Made by a program: the position numbers and the translations under genes | Notes under the pieces: generated by a model | What the model saw: the letters and a program-made list of their open reading frames with translations, nothing else | What the model was told of the DNA's origin: nothing | The model's database searches: none | DNA from: Lacihabitans sp. LS3-19 | GTDB taxonomy: Bacteria > Bacteroidota > Bacteroidia > Cytophagales > Spirosomataceae | Assembly: GCF_024343575.1 (NCBI RefSeq) | Contig: NZ_RJUA01000009.1 | Span: 62,001-126,000, forward strand | Length of the DNA: 64,000 nt | Direction of reading: 5' to 3' | Shown: piece by piece, positions 25,109 to 34,121 of the stretch | How the letters are laid out: each line of letters opens with the position of its first letter | Numbering within the stretch: position 1 is the first letter of the stretch

Positions 25109-26491
25109 TTGAAATTTTTCCCATTAATCTATCTTATTTTTACTGTGAAGGCTGGTTTTTGCCAAGTAGAAATATCAAATTCGAACGCACCTTCAATGCC
25201 GTTAGTGTTCGAAAAAAAACCATCTATAGTCAGTATTCCGCTAGAAATTTCTATTGAAGATCTTCAAAATAAGATAAATACGGGAATGCCGAATCTGATT
25301 TTTGAAGACAATAGTTTTGATGATAATAACCAAGATGAACTTAAAGCAAAAGTTTGGAGAAATGGGAATTTGGTTTTTACCAGTGCTATAAATGACATTA
25401 TCACATATGAGGTTCCTTTAAAAGTTTGGGCTCAAAAAAGGATTAGTATTCTTGGGATTTCACAATCACCTGCCACAGTATTTGAGATAAAGCTAAAATT
25501 TTCTTCAAAGTTTGGAATTACTCCTGATTACTCAATTCAAACTATTACTAATGGACTAGGCTTTGATTGGATTACAAAGCCTGTTCTAAAAACAGGATAT
25601 GTTGAAATACCGCTTGGGCCAATAATTGGAAAATTAATTACCAATAATTTAGCTTCATTTGCATCCCAAATAGATCAAACCATTAAGGACAATTACTCAT
25701 TAAAACCCTATGTTCTTGATGCGTGGAATACTTCTCAAAAACCTTTTTTGGCTTCGGAAGAATATAATACTTGGGTAAAATTGGAGCCAGTAGATGTTTA
25801 TATCACCCCTTTAAAGGCATCTGGCAAGAGTCTAAAATCAACTATTGGCATAAAATTGTTCGTTGAGACTTTAGTTGGTACTCCATTATATTCACCAAAA
25901 CAAATTCAAAATATACCTTCTTTAAAGTCTATTCCAACGATTTCTGAAGTTTTCGAAATTCAACTTTTTAATCAAATTTCATATTCAGAGGCTACCAGAA
26001 TAAGTAAATCAATGTTTTTAGGTGAAAAATTCGAGTTTAAAAATGGGAAGTACAAAATTGAAATTACAGATATTGAAATTAAAGCTGACGGAGATTATTT
26101 ATCATTGATAACTACGACCAAAGGAAGTTTTAAAGGTCAGATATTTCTTAAAGGGTTTCCTGTTTATGATCCAGAGAAAAAAATGATTGTTTTGACCCAG
26201 ACAGAGCTGGACATAAAAACAAAAAATATTTTACACAAAGCCGGTGCATGGTTATTGGAGGGTACGCTTGAGAAAAAAATCGAAAATGAGTTTGGATTGC
26301 CAGTTTCAGAGATTATTGAATTTGGAAAACAAAGTGTATTGAGTACTATTAATTCTGAAATATCAAAAGGTATAAAAATGAAAGGTGAGATATTTTCGGT
26401 TGTTCCAGATCAAGTAAAAGTTTCAGAAAATGGTATTATTGCTACAGTTATAGCCAAAGCTAAGGTAGAGTTGCTTGTGAAAGGACTTTAA
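25109..26491 (+). CDS. DUF4403 family secreted protein
   Basis: 460 aa starting at TTG: a stop codon in frame lies only six bases upstream, and the signal peptide (KFFPLIYLIFTVKAGFC, then Gln) begins at the second codon, so TTG is close to forced. The mature protein is beta-rich; the stretch from ITDIEIKADGDYLSL to WLLEGTLEKKIENEFG resembles the DUF4403 family of periplasmic or outer-membrane-linked proteins, some with TULIP-like repeats that may bind lipids. Function is unknown. It is transcribed alone toward rnpB, which begins about 15 bases after its stop. Confidence 0.72.
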   Translation: MKFFPLIYLIFTVKAGFCQVEISNSNAPSMPLVFEKKPSIVSIPLEISIEDLQNKINTGMPNLIFEDNSFDDNNQDELKAKVWRNGNLVFTSAINDIITYEVPLKVWAQKRISILGISQSPATVFEIKLKFSSKFGITPDYSIQTITNGLGFDWITKPVLKTGYVEIPLGPIIGKLITNNLASFASQIDQTIKDNYSLKPYVLDAWNTSQKPFLASEEYNTWVKLEPVDVYITPLKASGKSLKSTIGIKLFVETLVGTPLYSPKQIQNIPSLKSIPTISEVFEIQLFNQISYSEATRISKSMFLGEKFEFKNGKYKIEITDIEIKADGDYLSLITTTKGSFKGQIFLKGFPVYDPEKKMIVLTQTELDIKTKNILHKAGAWLLEGTLEKKIENEFGLPVSEIIEFGKQSVLSTINSEISKGIKMKGEIFSVVPDQVKVSENGIIATVIAKAKVELLVKGL

Positions 26492-26504
26492 TTTAGTAAA
26501 TTGC

Positions 26505-26845
26505 GACCGAAATAAGCTGACCTATCGCCAGATTTTAGGATTTGGAGGAAAGTCCGAACAACATAGAGCATCATGCTACCTAACGGGTAGGGGAGACTTG
26601 TCTTCACAGCTAGTGCCACAGAAAATACCGCCTAGCGAGAGCTCGGTAAGGGTGAAAAGGGGGTGTAAGAGACCACCGGTTTTGTTGTGAAGCAAAACGC
26701 AGAGGTAAACCTCATGAGTTGAAAGACCAAATAAACCGACATTAAAGAGTTGCTCGCTCAAGTCGGAGGGTAGGTTGATAAAGGTTTTGAGCGATCAAAA
26801 CACTAGATAAATGATAGGATAGAACAGAATTCGGCTTATTAGCTT
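26505..26845 (+). ncRNA. rnpB: RNase P RNA (class A)
   Basis: RNase P RNA, the catalytic subunit that removes tRNA 5' leaders. Universal core segments are visible: GGAGGAAAGTCCGAAC (about 26542-26557), CATAGAGC followed by a CTAACGGGTAGG-like element, ACAGAAAATACCGCC (about 26619), GGTAAGGGTGAAAAGG, GTAAGAGACCACCG, GAGGTAAACC and, near the 3' end, ACAGAATTCGGCTTA. The 5' AATAAGCTGA and 3' TTCGGCTTATT pair as P1. Ends are approximate. A TAAATTG element near 26497 may be its -7 promoter region. Six-frame coding in this stretch is spurious. Confidence 0.95.
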
Positions 26846-26875
26846 ATTTCATTTTTTATTTTAAAAAATAATTAC

Positions 26876-26883
26876 TAATTTTG
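26876..26883 (+). promoter_or_regulatory. -7 element (TAATTTTG) of the rpsP operon
   Basis: TAATTTTG matches TAnnTTTG. Start near 26890 gives a leader of about 45 bases before rpsP. Confidence 0.55.
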
Positions 26884-26934
26884 CACTCCAAATTTAAAAC
26901 AGGGACGGGTTCCCACAAATAAAATAACAAGCAA

Positions 26935-27525
26935 ATGGCAGTTAAAATCAGATTAGCAAGAAGAGGTCGTAAAAAAATGCCTATTTATGACATCGTTGTT
27001 GCAGATGCTCGATCACCACGTGATGGTAAATTTATCGAGAAAATTGGTCAGTACAATCCTCACGCTACTCCAGCAATTCTATCTTTGAAAAGTGATAGAG
27101 CTTTGTATTGGTTACAAGTAGGAGCACAGCCAACTGACACTACAAGAAAAATTTTAAGTGTTAACGGCGTAATGATGAAAAAACACCTTCAAATTGGTGT
27201 TGAAAAAGGAGCCATAACACAAGAGCAAGCTGACGAAAAATTCGCTGCTTGGGTAAGTGCCAAAGAAGAAGCAAGAGCTGTGAAAATCTCTAAATTGAAT
27301 TCTTCTAAAGAAGCTAGTAAATCTGCTGCTTTTGAGGCTGAGCGTAAGAAAAAAGAAGACAAAGCTGCTGCAATTAAAAAAGCGGAAGAAGCATTGATAG
27401 CTGCTTCAAATCCAGCTCCTGAAGTGGTTGAAGAAACTACGGAAGAAGTTGTTGAGGCTGCAACTGAGGAAGCTCCCTCTGTAGAAGAAGCTCCAGCTGC
27501 TGAGGAAACTCCAGCTGCTGAATAA
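26935..27525 (+). CDS. rpsP: 30S ribosomal protein S16 with long acidic tail
   Basis: 196 aa. The first ~80 residues are standard S16 ([46 protein letters not shown]). S16 is usually 80-95 aa; here a ~50-residue Lys/Ala helix region (about 110-155) and a Glu/Ala/Pro-rich acidic end (about 160-196) follow. Extended S16 is known in Bacteroidota. It is first in rpsP-rimM-trmD, a conserved ribosome/tRNA-maturation order, with a hairpin between it and rimM that may reduce downstream expression. Confidence 0.96.
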   Translation: MAVKIRLARRGRKKMPIYDIVVADARSPRDGKFIEKIGQYNPHATPAILSLKSDRALYWLQVGAQPTDTTRKILSVNGVMMKKHLQIGVEKGAITQEQADEKFAAWVSAKEEARAVKISKLNSSKEASKSAAFEAERKKKEDKAAAIKKAEEALIAASNPAPEVVEETTEEVVEAATEEAPSVEEAPAAEETPAAE

Positions 27526-27549
27526 TACTTTGTAAAGTACATTACATAA

Positions 27550-27578
27550 ATCCTCGCTGTAAGGCGGGGATTTTTTTT
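27550..27578 (+). terminator. Terminator or attenuator between rpsP and rimM
   Basis: ATCCTCGC (27550-27557) pairs with GCGGGGAT (27564-27571) with one G-U, followed by eight T residues. rimM starts 11 bases later, so read-through probably feeds rimM-trmD. Confidence 0.7.
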
Positions 27579-27588
27579 AGTTTAAAAT

Positions 27589-28134
27589 ATGCAAAAATCT
27601 GATTGTTTTTCACTCGGAAAAATCACAAAACCTCATGGGTTAAAAGGCGAGGTTAATATTTGGTTAGATGTGGATGTACCTGAGTATTATTCCAATCTAG
27701 AGGCACTATTCCTTGAAATTAAAGGCCAATTAGTGCCTTTTATTATCCAGCAGATACAAGTCAGAGGTAAAAAATCAATAGTTAAGTTTGAAGAAATAGA
27801 TTCTATTGAGGCAACCGATAATATTATTAACGCTGAGGCATATTTGCCAATTACCGCCTTGCCTAAGCTTAAAGGTACGCAGTTTTATTACCATGAAGTG
27901 GTGGGATATCAAATTCGAGATACAGGTTCTAAACAAAACATTGGGCCGATACTTGCAATTTATGAAAGTACAGGTCAAGATTTGTTCGCGGTTGATATTG
28001 ACGGAGTTGAGGTTTTAATACCTATTGTCGATGATTTCTTAATAGCTGTTAATCATATTGAAAAAACTATTTCAGTTAAAATTCCGGATGGGCTTTTGGA
28101 TATTTATTTAACACCAAAAAAAGATGAGGATTGA
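27589..28134 (+). CDS. rimM: Ribosome maturation factor RimM
   Basis: 181 aa. RimM helps assemble the 30S head through S19. The N-terminal beta-barrel starts SLGKITKPHGLKGEVNIW (8-25), the family signature, and the C-terminal PRC-barrel contains YYHEVVGYQI and VLIPIVDDFLI. It overlaps trmD by 11 bases and follows rpsP after a hairpin, the usual gene order. Confidence 0.95.
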   Translation: MQKSDCFSLGKITKPHGLKGEVNIWLDVDVPEYYSNLEALFLEIKGQLVPFIIQQIQVRGKKSIVKFEEIDSIEATDNIINAEAYLPITALPKLKGTQFYYHEVVGYQIRDTGSKQNIGPILAIYESTGQDLFAVDIDGVEVLIPIVDDFLIAVNHIEKTISVKIPDGLLDIYLTPKKDED

Positions 28135-28801
28135 TATTATTTCTTGTCAACCAGGCTTGATAGATGGCTTTTTTTCCCAATCTATTGTAAAAAATGCCAA
28201 AGAGAATAAGCTTGTAGAAATTTATACGCATGATTTAAGAGATTGTGGAATAGGAAATTACCGCCAAATCGATGACTATCAATATGGTGGTGGGGCAGGT
28301 ATGGTTCTTATGGTAGAGCCATTGGCGAGTTTGATTAGGACGCTTCAAGAAAAAATCACTTACGACCAGATTATTTATTTGACTCCTGATGGTAAAACCT
28401 TAAATCAAAAAACGGCCAACACGCTTTCGTTATCTCAAAGCTTACTACTTATTTGCGGGCATTACAAAGGAATTGACGAAAGGGTTCGTGAAATGTTTGT
28501 AACCATGGAGATTTCTATTGGAGACTACGTGCTTTCAGGTGGAGAAATCGCTGCTGCTGTTTTAACTGATGCAATAGTAAGGTTGATTCCAGGAGTTTTA
28601 AATGATGAGACCTCTGCTCTTACGGATTCTTTCCAAGATAATCTTCTGGCTCCCCCAGTATATACTAGACCTTCTGACTTTGAAGGCTATAAAGTGCCTG
28701 AAATTTTGACCTCTGGAAATGAGCGTTTAATCAACGAATGGCGGTTTGAAAAGTCAGTCGAAAAAACTACCCAGCGTAGACCCGATTTATTAAAAAAATG
28801 A
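28124..28801 (+). CDS. trmD: tRNA (guanine(37)-N1)-methyltransferase TrmD
   Basis: 225 aa. TrmD makes m1G37 next to the anticodon and prevents frameshifting. It is a SPOUT knot enzyme: LICGHYKGIDERV (about 109-121) and ISIGDYVLSGGEIAA (about 129-143) form the S-adenosylmethionine knot, and DDYQYGGGAGMV is the N-terminal signature. Starts inside the end of rimM. Confidence 0.97.
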   Translation: MRIDIISCQPGLIDGFFSQSIVKNAKENKLVEIYTHDLRDCGIGNYRQIDDYQYGGGAGMVLMVEPLASLIRTLQEKITYDQIIYLTPDGKTLNQKTANTLSLSQSLLLICGHYKGIDERVREMFVTMEISIGDYVLSGGEIAAAVLTDAIVRLIPGVLNDETSALTDSFQDNLLAPPVYTRPSDFEGYKVPEILTSGNERLINEWRFEKSVEKTTQRRPDLLKK

Positions 28802-28824
28802 TTGGAAATAAAACAAGAATTTTG

Positions 28825-28832
28825 TATTTTTG
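28825..28832 (+). promoter_or_regulatory. -7 element (TATTTTTG) upstream of gyrA
   Basis: Exact TAnnTTTG match in the 87-base gap after trmD; predicted start about 50 bases before the gyrA ATG. Confidence 0.5.
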
Positions 28833-28888
28833 GGGAAATTAATATAATATAATTTACTAAATTTTAATAGAATCCTTCACCCGAATTT

Positions 28889-31486
28889 ATGGCAGAAGAA
28901 AGCGAAGATCAAGACTTAGGTACACATAATCACGGTACCATAATCCCGATTAATATAGAGGATGAAATGAGAGGTGCTTACATTGACTATTCAATGTCAG
29001 TTATTGTTTCAAGGGCATTACCAGACGTAAGAGATGGATTCAAGCCAGTGCATAGAAGAGTCCTTTTTGGAATGTCTGAATTAGGTGTTTATCACAATAG
29101 AGCATATAAAAAATCAGCTCGTATAGTAGGAGAGGTTTTGGGTAAATATCATCCTCATGGTGACTCGTCAGTTTATGACACTATGGTAAGGATGGCACAA
29201 GAATGGTCATTGAGATATCCTTTGGTTGATGGTCAAGGAAACTTTGGGTCAATAGATGGAGATTCACCTGCTGCAATGCGTTATACCGAGGCTAGATTGA
29301 AAAGAATTGCCGAAGAAATGCTTTCTGATATCAACAAAGAAACTGTTGATTTTCAACCCAACTTTGATGATTCATTGTCTGAGCCTTCAGTTTTACCGGC
29401 TAGAATTCCGAATTTATTGCTAAATGGTACTTCTGGAATAGCAGTTGGTATGGCCACAAACATGGCTCCTCATAATTTGAATGAGGTTTGTGATGGTATT
29501 GCTGCATATATTGAAAATCCTGAAATTGATATTGAAGGTTTAATGCAGTTTATCAAAGCTCCCGATTTTCCAACTGGAGGAATTATTTATGGATATTCAG
29601 GTGTTAAATCTGCATTTGAAAATGGTAGAGGAAGAATAGTGATTCGTTCTGTTGCCAATTTTGAAGTATCGAAAACAGGAAAAGAGCAAATAGTAGTTTC
29701 TGAAATTCCATATATGGTTAATAAAGCCAATATGATTGAAAAAACTGCTCAATTGATCAATGAGAAAAAAATTGAAGGTATATCAGACCTTAGAGACGAG
29801 TCTGATAGAGAAGGACTTAGAATAGTTTATGATCTAAAAAGAGATGCTGTTCCAAATGTTGTACTCAATAATCTTTATAAATTTACTCAATTACAGTCTT
29901 CTTTTAGTATTAACAATGTTGCTCTTGTAAAAGGCCGACCAGTTACATTAAATCTTAAAGATTTAATAAAATACTATGTGGAGCATCGTATGGAGGTTAT
30001 CACTCGCCGTACCCAATATGACTTGAAAGAAGCCGAAAAAAGAGCTCATATTTTAGAAGGTTTGTTAATAGCTTTAGATCATCTAGATCAAGTAATTGCA
30101 TTGATTAGAGGTTCCAAAGACCCTGATGAAGCAAGAGCAGGTTTAATGTCTAATTTTAATCTTTCGGAAATTCAGGCCAGAGCAATTCTTGACATGAGAT
30201 TGCAAAGGTTAACAGGACTTGAAAGAGATAAAATTACGGAAGAGTACAAGCAGATAAAAGAATTAATAGATGAATTGAATTCAATATTGGCTTCTGAAGA
30301 AAAGAAAAAGGAAATCATAAAAACTGACCTGCAAGATCTTAAATCGAGATATGGCGATGCCAGGAGATCAAAAATTGAAATGGTTGGAGCAGAATTTAAT
30401 ATCGAAGATATGATTCCTGATGACGAAATGCTCGTTACGATTTCGAATCAAGGATATATTAAGAGGACCAATCTTGCTGAATATAAAACACAAAGTAGAG
30501 GAGGTACAGGATCCAGAGGCGTCAAGACCAAAGATGAAGACTACACAGAGCACCTTTTTGCCGCTACCAATCATAACTATCTTTTGTTCTTTACTGAAAA
30601 AGGAAAACTATATTGGCTAAGGGTATTTGAGACGCCAGAAGGTAATAAAACATCAAAAGGAAGAGCTATTCAAAATTTGATCAATATAGAATCTGATGAC
30701 AAAGTCAAAGCGGTATTGAATGTCAAAACGCTTACGGATGAAGATTATATCAAAAATAATTATATCGTAATGTGTACCAGAAAAGGTACAGTTAAGAAAA
30801 CATTATTAGAGCTCTACTCTAGACCAAGACAAAATGGTATAATTGCAATCAATATCAATGAAGGAGATACATTAATAGATGTGGCTTTAACAAATGGTAG
30901 TGATTATATTATCATTGCCGCTGGTGGTGGTAAAGCAGTTAGGTTTAGTGAAGCTGGTATCAGACCAATGGGTAGGGGAGCTACAGGTGTAAGAGGTATC
31001 TCTTTGGCTGAAAACGACCACGTAATCGGAATGATTTGTGTTGGTAGAGAAGACGCTCAACTGTTGGTAGTTTCTGAAAAAGGTTATGGTAAACGCTCTG
31101 ATATTGATGATTACAGAATAACTTCAAGAGGAGCAAAAGGTGTGAAAACCCTTAATATTACTGAAAAAGTTGGAAATTTAGTATCTATCAAAGAAGTTAC
31201 TGACGAAGACGATTTGATGATAATAACCAATAGGGGAATTGCAATTAGAATGCACGTTGCTGATTTAAGAATTATGGGTAGAAACACGCAAGGTGTAAAA
31301 CTTATAAAATTAAGTGACAAAGATGGTATTGCATCTGTATCAAGAATAGTTCGGGAAGAAGATGAAGAAGAGATTGTAGAAGGTGAAGCTATTGTGGTTG
31401 TAGATGGAGAATTACCAACATCTATTGAGCCTACAGCATCTGGTGAGTCTCCTGAAACGGATGAGACTGAAACGTCAGAAGAATAA
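28889..31486 (+). CDS. gyrA: DNA gyrase subunit A
   Basis: 865 aa. GyrA cleaves and reseals DNA in the gyrase tetramer. The quinolone-resistance region is wild type in key positions: Ser93 and Asp97 ([13 protein letters not shown]. coli 83 and 87). The catalytic Tyr is Tyr132 (AAMRYTEAR). The C-terminal DNA-wrapping pinwheel starts with a GyrA box, [11 protein letters not shown], which identifies gyrase rather than topoisomerase IV. The tail is acidic (Glu/Thr-rich), known to tune wrapping in some species. It is transcribed from its own predicted promoter after trmD. Confidence 0.97.
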   Translation: MAEESEDQDLGTHNHGTIIPINIEDEMRGAYIDYSMSVIVSRALPDVRDGFKPVHRRVLFGMSELGVYHNRAYKKSARIVGEVLGKYHPHGDSSVYDTMVRMAQEWSLRYPLVDGQGNFGSIDGDSPAAMRYTEARLKRIAEEMLSDINKETVDFQPNFDDSLSEPSVLPARIPNLLLNGTSGIAVGMATNMAPHNLNEVCDGIAAYIENPEIDIEGLMQFIKAPDFPTGGIIYGYSGVKSAFENGRGRIVIRSVANFEVSKTGKEQIVVSEIPYMVNKANMIEKTAQLINEKKIEGISDLRDESDREGLRIVYDLKRDAVPNVVLNNLYKFTQLQSSFSINNVALVKGRPVTLNLKDLIKYYVEHRMEVITRRTQYDLKEAEKRAHILEGLLIALDHLDQVIALIRGSKDPDEARAGLMSNFNLSEIQARAILDMRLQRLTGLERDKITEEYKQIKELIDELNSILASEEKKKEIIKTDLQDLKSRYGDARRSKIEMVGAEFNIEDMIPDDEMLVTISNQGYIKRTNLAEYKTQSRGGTGSRGVKTKDEDYTEHLFAATNHNYLLFFTEKGKLYWLRVFETPEGNKTSKGRAIQNLINIESDDKVKAVLNVKTLTDEDYIKNNYIVMCTRKGTVKKTLLELYSRPRQNGIIAININEGDTLIDVALTNGSDYIIIAAGGGKAVRFSEAGIRPMGRGATGVRGISLAENDHVIGMICVGREDAQLLVVSEKGYGKRSDIDDYRITSRGAKGVKTLNITEKVGNLVSIKEVTDEDDLMIITNRGIAIRMHVADLRIMGRNTQGVKLIKLSDKDGIASVSRIVREEDEEEIVEGEAIVVVDGELPTSIEPTASGESPETDETETSEE

Positions 31487-31568
31487 TAATGAATTGTTAA
31501 CGTATTAAAATAAAATAAACCTAATAGTATTTAATAGTCTAAAGATAAACAAAACTCGATATTTAAAA

Positions 31569-32972
31569 ATGAAAAAACTTATTTTAGCCTCATTTGTTGG
31601 ATTGATTTCCTTCAATTCAATTGCTCAAGATCCTTTGAAGGAACTTGAATGTAAAGGATATGTTGATGCCATAGAGAAAAGCATTAAAAATACAAATAAC
31701 CCGAAACAAGCTGTTAAAAGTGCTACATGGGTTAAATTAGCTGAGGCTTATCAAGATTTAGCTTCAAGATGTGGATCGGATTCAATGGCTGCTCAAAAAG
31801 CTTATGACACTTTTCAAAAAGCATTAGAAGTCGAAAACGCTGCAGGTGGAAAGAAATCTAAAGCAATTGAGGAAGCATTAGCTGACAGTAAGCTTGGAAA
31901 TGCTTTTATACAGCAAGGAGCAGCCTATTACAATTCCAAAAACATGGAAATGGCTGGTAAATTCTTTAATCAAGGCTCAAAAATTAATTCAAAAGATTCT
32001 ACTGCAGCACTTTATGCTGGAATAGTTGCTCAAGGCCTAGGCGATAATGTAGGAGCCATAGCAAGTTTTAAGAATTATTTTGCTAATGGAGGAAAAGATC
32101 CAGCTGTATATTATAGTTTAGCTCAAATTTACAAAATTGAGAAAAACTTCCCTGCGGCTATAGAAGTATTAAAAAAAGGAGCAGAGGTACATCCGGCTGA
32201 TAAAGATCTGAAAAATGAGATTATCAATACTTATATATCTTCAAACAATATCGATGGTGCAATTGGAGATCTAGAGAAAATGGTGGCAGCAGAACCAAAT
32301 AATGCCTTGAATTTAACCAATCTTGGCCTTTTGTATGACAGTAAAGCACAAGACGCTAATATTGAGGCTCAGAAAATTAAAGAGCAATTAGCGAAGTCAA
32401 ATACAGACGATTTAGAGAAAAAATTGGCAATCGAAAAGGATAAATTGCCGATATACGAAGGTGAAATAGCTTCTTTAACTGCGAAATTGAAAAAAGAACC
32501 TAAAACAGCAGCAGCAACTAAGAAAAGAATTGCTGAGGTAACTAGTACAAAAACTGAAATTGAAGAGGGAATAGTAGGTTTGAATAATCAAATTGCAGAA
32601 AAGAAAGGAAATAAAGTAAATGCTGACCTTCTAGCTAAACTTCCGAGCTATCAAGCAAGTTTTCAAGAATACAAATCTAAGGCCTTTGAAATTTATAAAA
32701 AGACTTTAGCTCTTGACGCTGACAACTATGATGCTAATTTTAATATGGCCGTTATGTACTTTAATGAGGCTGTAGAAACCAAAAGACTAGTTGATGCTAT
32801 GGATATGAAAACTTACCAAGCTTCTGGAAAGGAAATTGAAATGAAAGCTTGTTCACAGTTTAATACTGCTAAACCATATTTTGATAAGTGTAAGTCTTTA
32901 AAGCCAGATGATGATTTAGTTATCGAGAATTTAAAAAACTTGGATAGAATATTAGGCCAATGTAAAAACTAA
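31569..32972 (+). CDS. Secreted tetratricopeptide-repeat protein with internal coiled coil
   Basis: 467 aa with a signal peptide (MKKLILASFVGLISFNSIA, then Gln). TPR-type helix pairs cover about 75-265 (FIQQGAAYYNSKNMEMAGKFF, VYYSLAQIYKIEKNFPAA) and resume at about 375-460. Between them is a Lys/Glu-rich coiled coil, about residues 270-360, of a kind not usual inside TPR arrays. Conserved cysteines flank the ends (residue 27 region and the last residues). It is a periplasmic scaffold candidate; partner unknown. It lies 82 bases after gyrA, with a strong terminator straight after its stop. Confidence 0.75.
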   Translation: MKKLILASFVGLISFNSIAQDPLKELECKGYVDAIEKSIKNTNNPKQAVKSATWVKLAEAYQDLASRCGSDSMAAQKAYDTFQKALEVENAAGGKKSKAIEEALADSKLGNAFIQQGAAYYNSKNMEMAGKFFNQGSKINSKDSTAALYAGIVAQGLGDNVGAIASFKNYFANGGKDPAVYYSLAQIYKIEKNFPAAIEVLKKGAEVHPADKDLKNEIINTYISSNNIDGAIGDLEKMVAAEPNNALNLTNLGLLYDSKAQDANIEAQKIKEQLAKSNTDDLEKKLAIEKDKLPIYEGEIASLTAKLKKEPKTAAATKKRIAEVTSTKTEIEEGIVGLNNQIAEKKGNKVNADLLAKLPSYQASFQEYKSKAFEIYKKTLALDADNYDANFNMAVMYFNEAVETKRLVDAMDMKTYQASGKEIEMKACSQFNTAKPYFDKCKSLKPDDDLVIENLKNLDRILGQCKN

Positions 32973-33006
32973 AAAATAGGCCACTTGAAATAGTGGCCTA
33001 TTTTTT
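32971..33006 (+). terminator. Terminator of the TPR-coiled-coil gene
   Basis: A 15-base perfect stem: arms from AAAAAATAGGCCACT (32971-32985) to its reverse complement ending 33006, loop of 6. The T-run follows the stem. The next 245 bases to 33252 are AT-rich and show nothing clear. Confidence 0.9.
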
Positions 33007-33252
33007 AATGAATCTATTTAACATAATATAAATTATATAACAAATATAAAATTTCTTATTATCTTGAGTTTTCAATAAAAAATGAAAATAGGAAATATAA
33101 AATAGAATTGAAAAAAAACAATATTTGAGAAAGTCTAACTTGAGATAAATGAGTAAATGGAAAAAGTACTTGCATTTCTTTGATAAGTAATTTCCATGTG
33201 AGCTGTTAAGATTTAATCGGGTTAAATATAAGAAAAATATTATCTTGGAATT

Positions 33253-33681
33253 CTAAATATTATATGGATCAAATTGGCTAAATGTATTGTCAGTGTAAAA
33301 AACTAAAATCTTTTGAATTGTTTTTTGACCACTCTTAGAAGCCTGAGAATTTGATATTTCTGCATCATTATCAAGTAATTTATTTTCATTCGATTCTCGT
33401 GAGGAATAAAAGCTAGAAAATAAGGCATTAAAGTCCTTATTTTTAACGATTTGGTCCACTATTTCCATATCGATAGACTCATCATCAGATATCCAATTGT
33501 AGCCCAATTCTGGGAATTTTGAGACAATCTTCTGAATAATCTCTAAACTTGGTTTATTTCTCCCAGAAAGTATATGGCTAATGATTGGTCTATTTACCCC
33601 AATATAATCTGCAAAACGCGTTGAGGTGAGTCCAAGGCCTATTATTAGGCTTTCTATCTTATCTTTTAAGTTATTGTTCAC
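33253..33681 (-). CDS. XRE-family helix-turn-helix regulator
   Basis: 142 aa. Residues about 5-60 form an XRE/Cro HTH (SLIIGLGLTSTRFADYIGVN, then RPIISHILSGRNKPSLE). The middle is polar and acidic. The C-terminal KTIQKILVFYTDNTFSQFDPY resembles an end often seen in Bacteroidota XRE proteins. The start is GTG at 33681; no ATG precedes it in frame. An array of TTTACA-NN-TGTAAA palindromes overlaps its predicted promoter and start codon, so autorepression is likely. It has no operon partner; the 245-base region after its stop lies before the terminator of the convergent TPR gene. Confidence 0.85.
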   Translation of the reverse strand: MNNNLKDKIESLIIGLGLTSTRFADYIGVNRPIISHILSGRNKPSLEIIQKIVSKFPELGYNWISDDESIDMEIVDQIVKNKDFNALFSSFYSSRESNENKLLDNDAEISNSQASKSGQKTIQKILVFYTDNTFSQFDPYNI

Positions 33682-33780
33682 AAATGTAACAGGCGTAAAT
33701 TAACAATTCTTTAAACTAGTTTACAAATGTAATCATTAAAATTTACATTTGCAAACGAATTAAAATTTACATATGTAAAT
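33676..33780. repeat. Array of four TTTACA-NN-TGTAAA palindromes (candidate XRE operators)
   Basis: Sites: GTTCACAAATGTAAC at 33676-33690, TTTACAAATGTAA at 33720-33732, TTTACATTTGCAAA at 33742-33755 and the perfect 16-base palindrome ATTTACATATGTAAAT at 33765-33780. Centres are about 43, 22 and 24 bases apart, close to whole double helical turns. A fifth copy is at 33880-33892. They overlap the -7, -33 and start codon of the XRE gene. Confidence 0.65.
33724..33755 (-). promoter_or_regulatory. Promoter of the XRE gene, embedded in its operators
   Basis: On the minus strand TTTG (33755-33752), a 20-base spacer and TACATTTG (33731-33724) match the Bacteroidota promoter consensus. Both boxes fall inside operator copies. 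Predicted start is about 36 bases before the GTG. Confidence 0.6.
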
Positions 33781-33856
33781 AGTAACAGATTGATTATTAG
33801 ACTAATATAACTATTCTAGGATTGGGAATTTAGAATAAAAAAAATATTAAAAAGAA

Positions 33857-33892
33857 TTTGGAAGTAATAAAACTTTCAGTTTACATTTGTAC
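33857..33892 (+). promoter_or_regulatory. Outward promoter overlapping a fifth operator
   Basis: TTTG at 33857-33860, a 21-base spacer and TACATTTG at 33882-33889 on the plus strand; the -7 box is part of the operator copy TTTACATTTGTA (33880-33891). Confidence 0.55.
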
Positions 33893-33894
33893 TG

Positions 33895-33985
33895 ACTTAT
33901 ATGCTTTCTTATAACAACATTGCAATCAAATCCATTTCAATTAGACAATTTAAAAGGGCTTCAATATTATTTGAATGCCCTTTTT
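33895..33985 (+). ncRNA. Candidate ~90-nt small RNA
   Basis: Between the consensus promoter at 33857-33889 and a strong terminator at 33952-33985 there is no convincing gene: a 39-codon frame starting at 33901 would run past the terminator. The simplest reading is a short non-coding transcript whose promoter carries an XRE operator. No known RNA family was recognised. Confidence 0.4.
33952..33985 (+). terminator. Terminator of the candidate small RNA
   Basis: AAAAGGGC-TTCAA pairs with TTGAA-T-GCCCTTTT across a short AT loop (33953-33984) and is followed by a T-rich run. Confidence 0.75.
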
Positions 33986-34066
33986 CATTTTTTTGTTCAT
34001 ACAGAAAACCAACAGAATAGCATAGCAGTTTGCCTTCAAATAAAAAAAATCTTTTTTCCAGCAATT

Positions 34067-34101
34067 AAAAAGGCTTCCAAAATTATTTGAAAGCCTTTTT
34101 A
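34067..34101 (-). terminator. Terminator of dapD
   Basis: A 15-base stem, AAAAAGGCTTCCAAA against TTTGAAAGCCTTTTT, with one G-U in minus-strand RNA; it lies 20 bases after the dapD stop. Its sequence closely resembles the hairpin at 33952-33985. Confidence 0.8.
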
Positions 34102-34121
34102 ATATAACAAAATTCTTGTTT

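Noticed and set aside
26576-26761. 61-codon minus-strand frame inside 26.5-26.8 kb
   Set aside because: It falls entirely in the RNase P RNA.
10225-27025. CACGTG-containing sites (about 10229, 10793, 27017) as parS
   Set aside because: None has the long TGTTTCACGTGAAACA-type arms; all lie inside unrelated coding sequence.
26846-28888. Chromosome replication origin near gyrA
   Set aside because: No dnaA, no DnaA-box cluster and no rpmH or gyrB neighbourhood seen.
33901-34020. 39-codon plus-strand frame beginning ATGCTTTCTTAT
   Set aside because: It would run through a strong terminator at 33952-33985, so it could not be fully transcribed from the nearby promoter.
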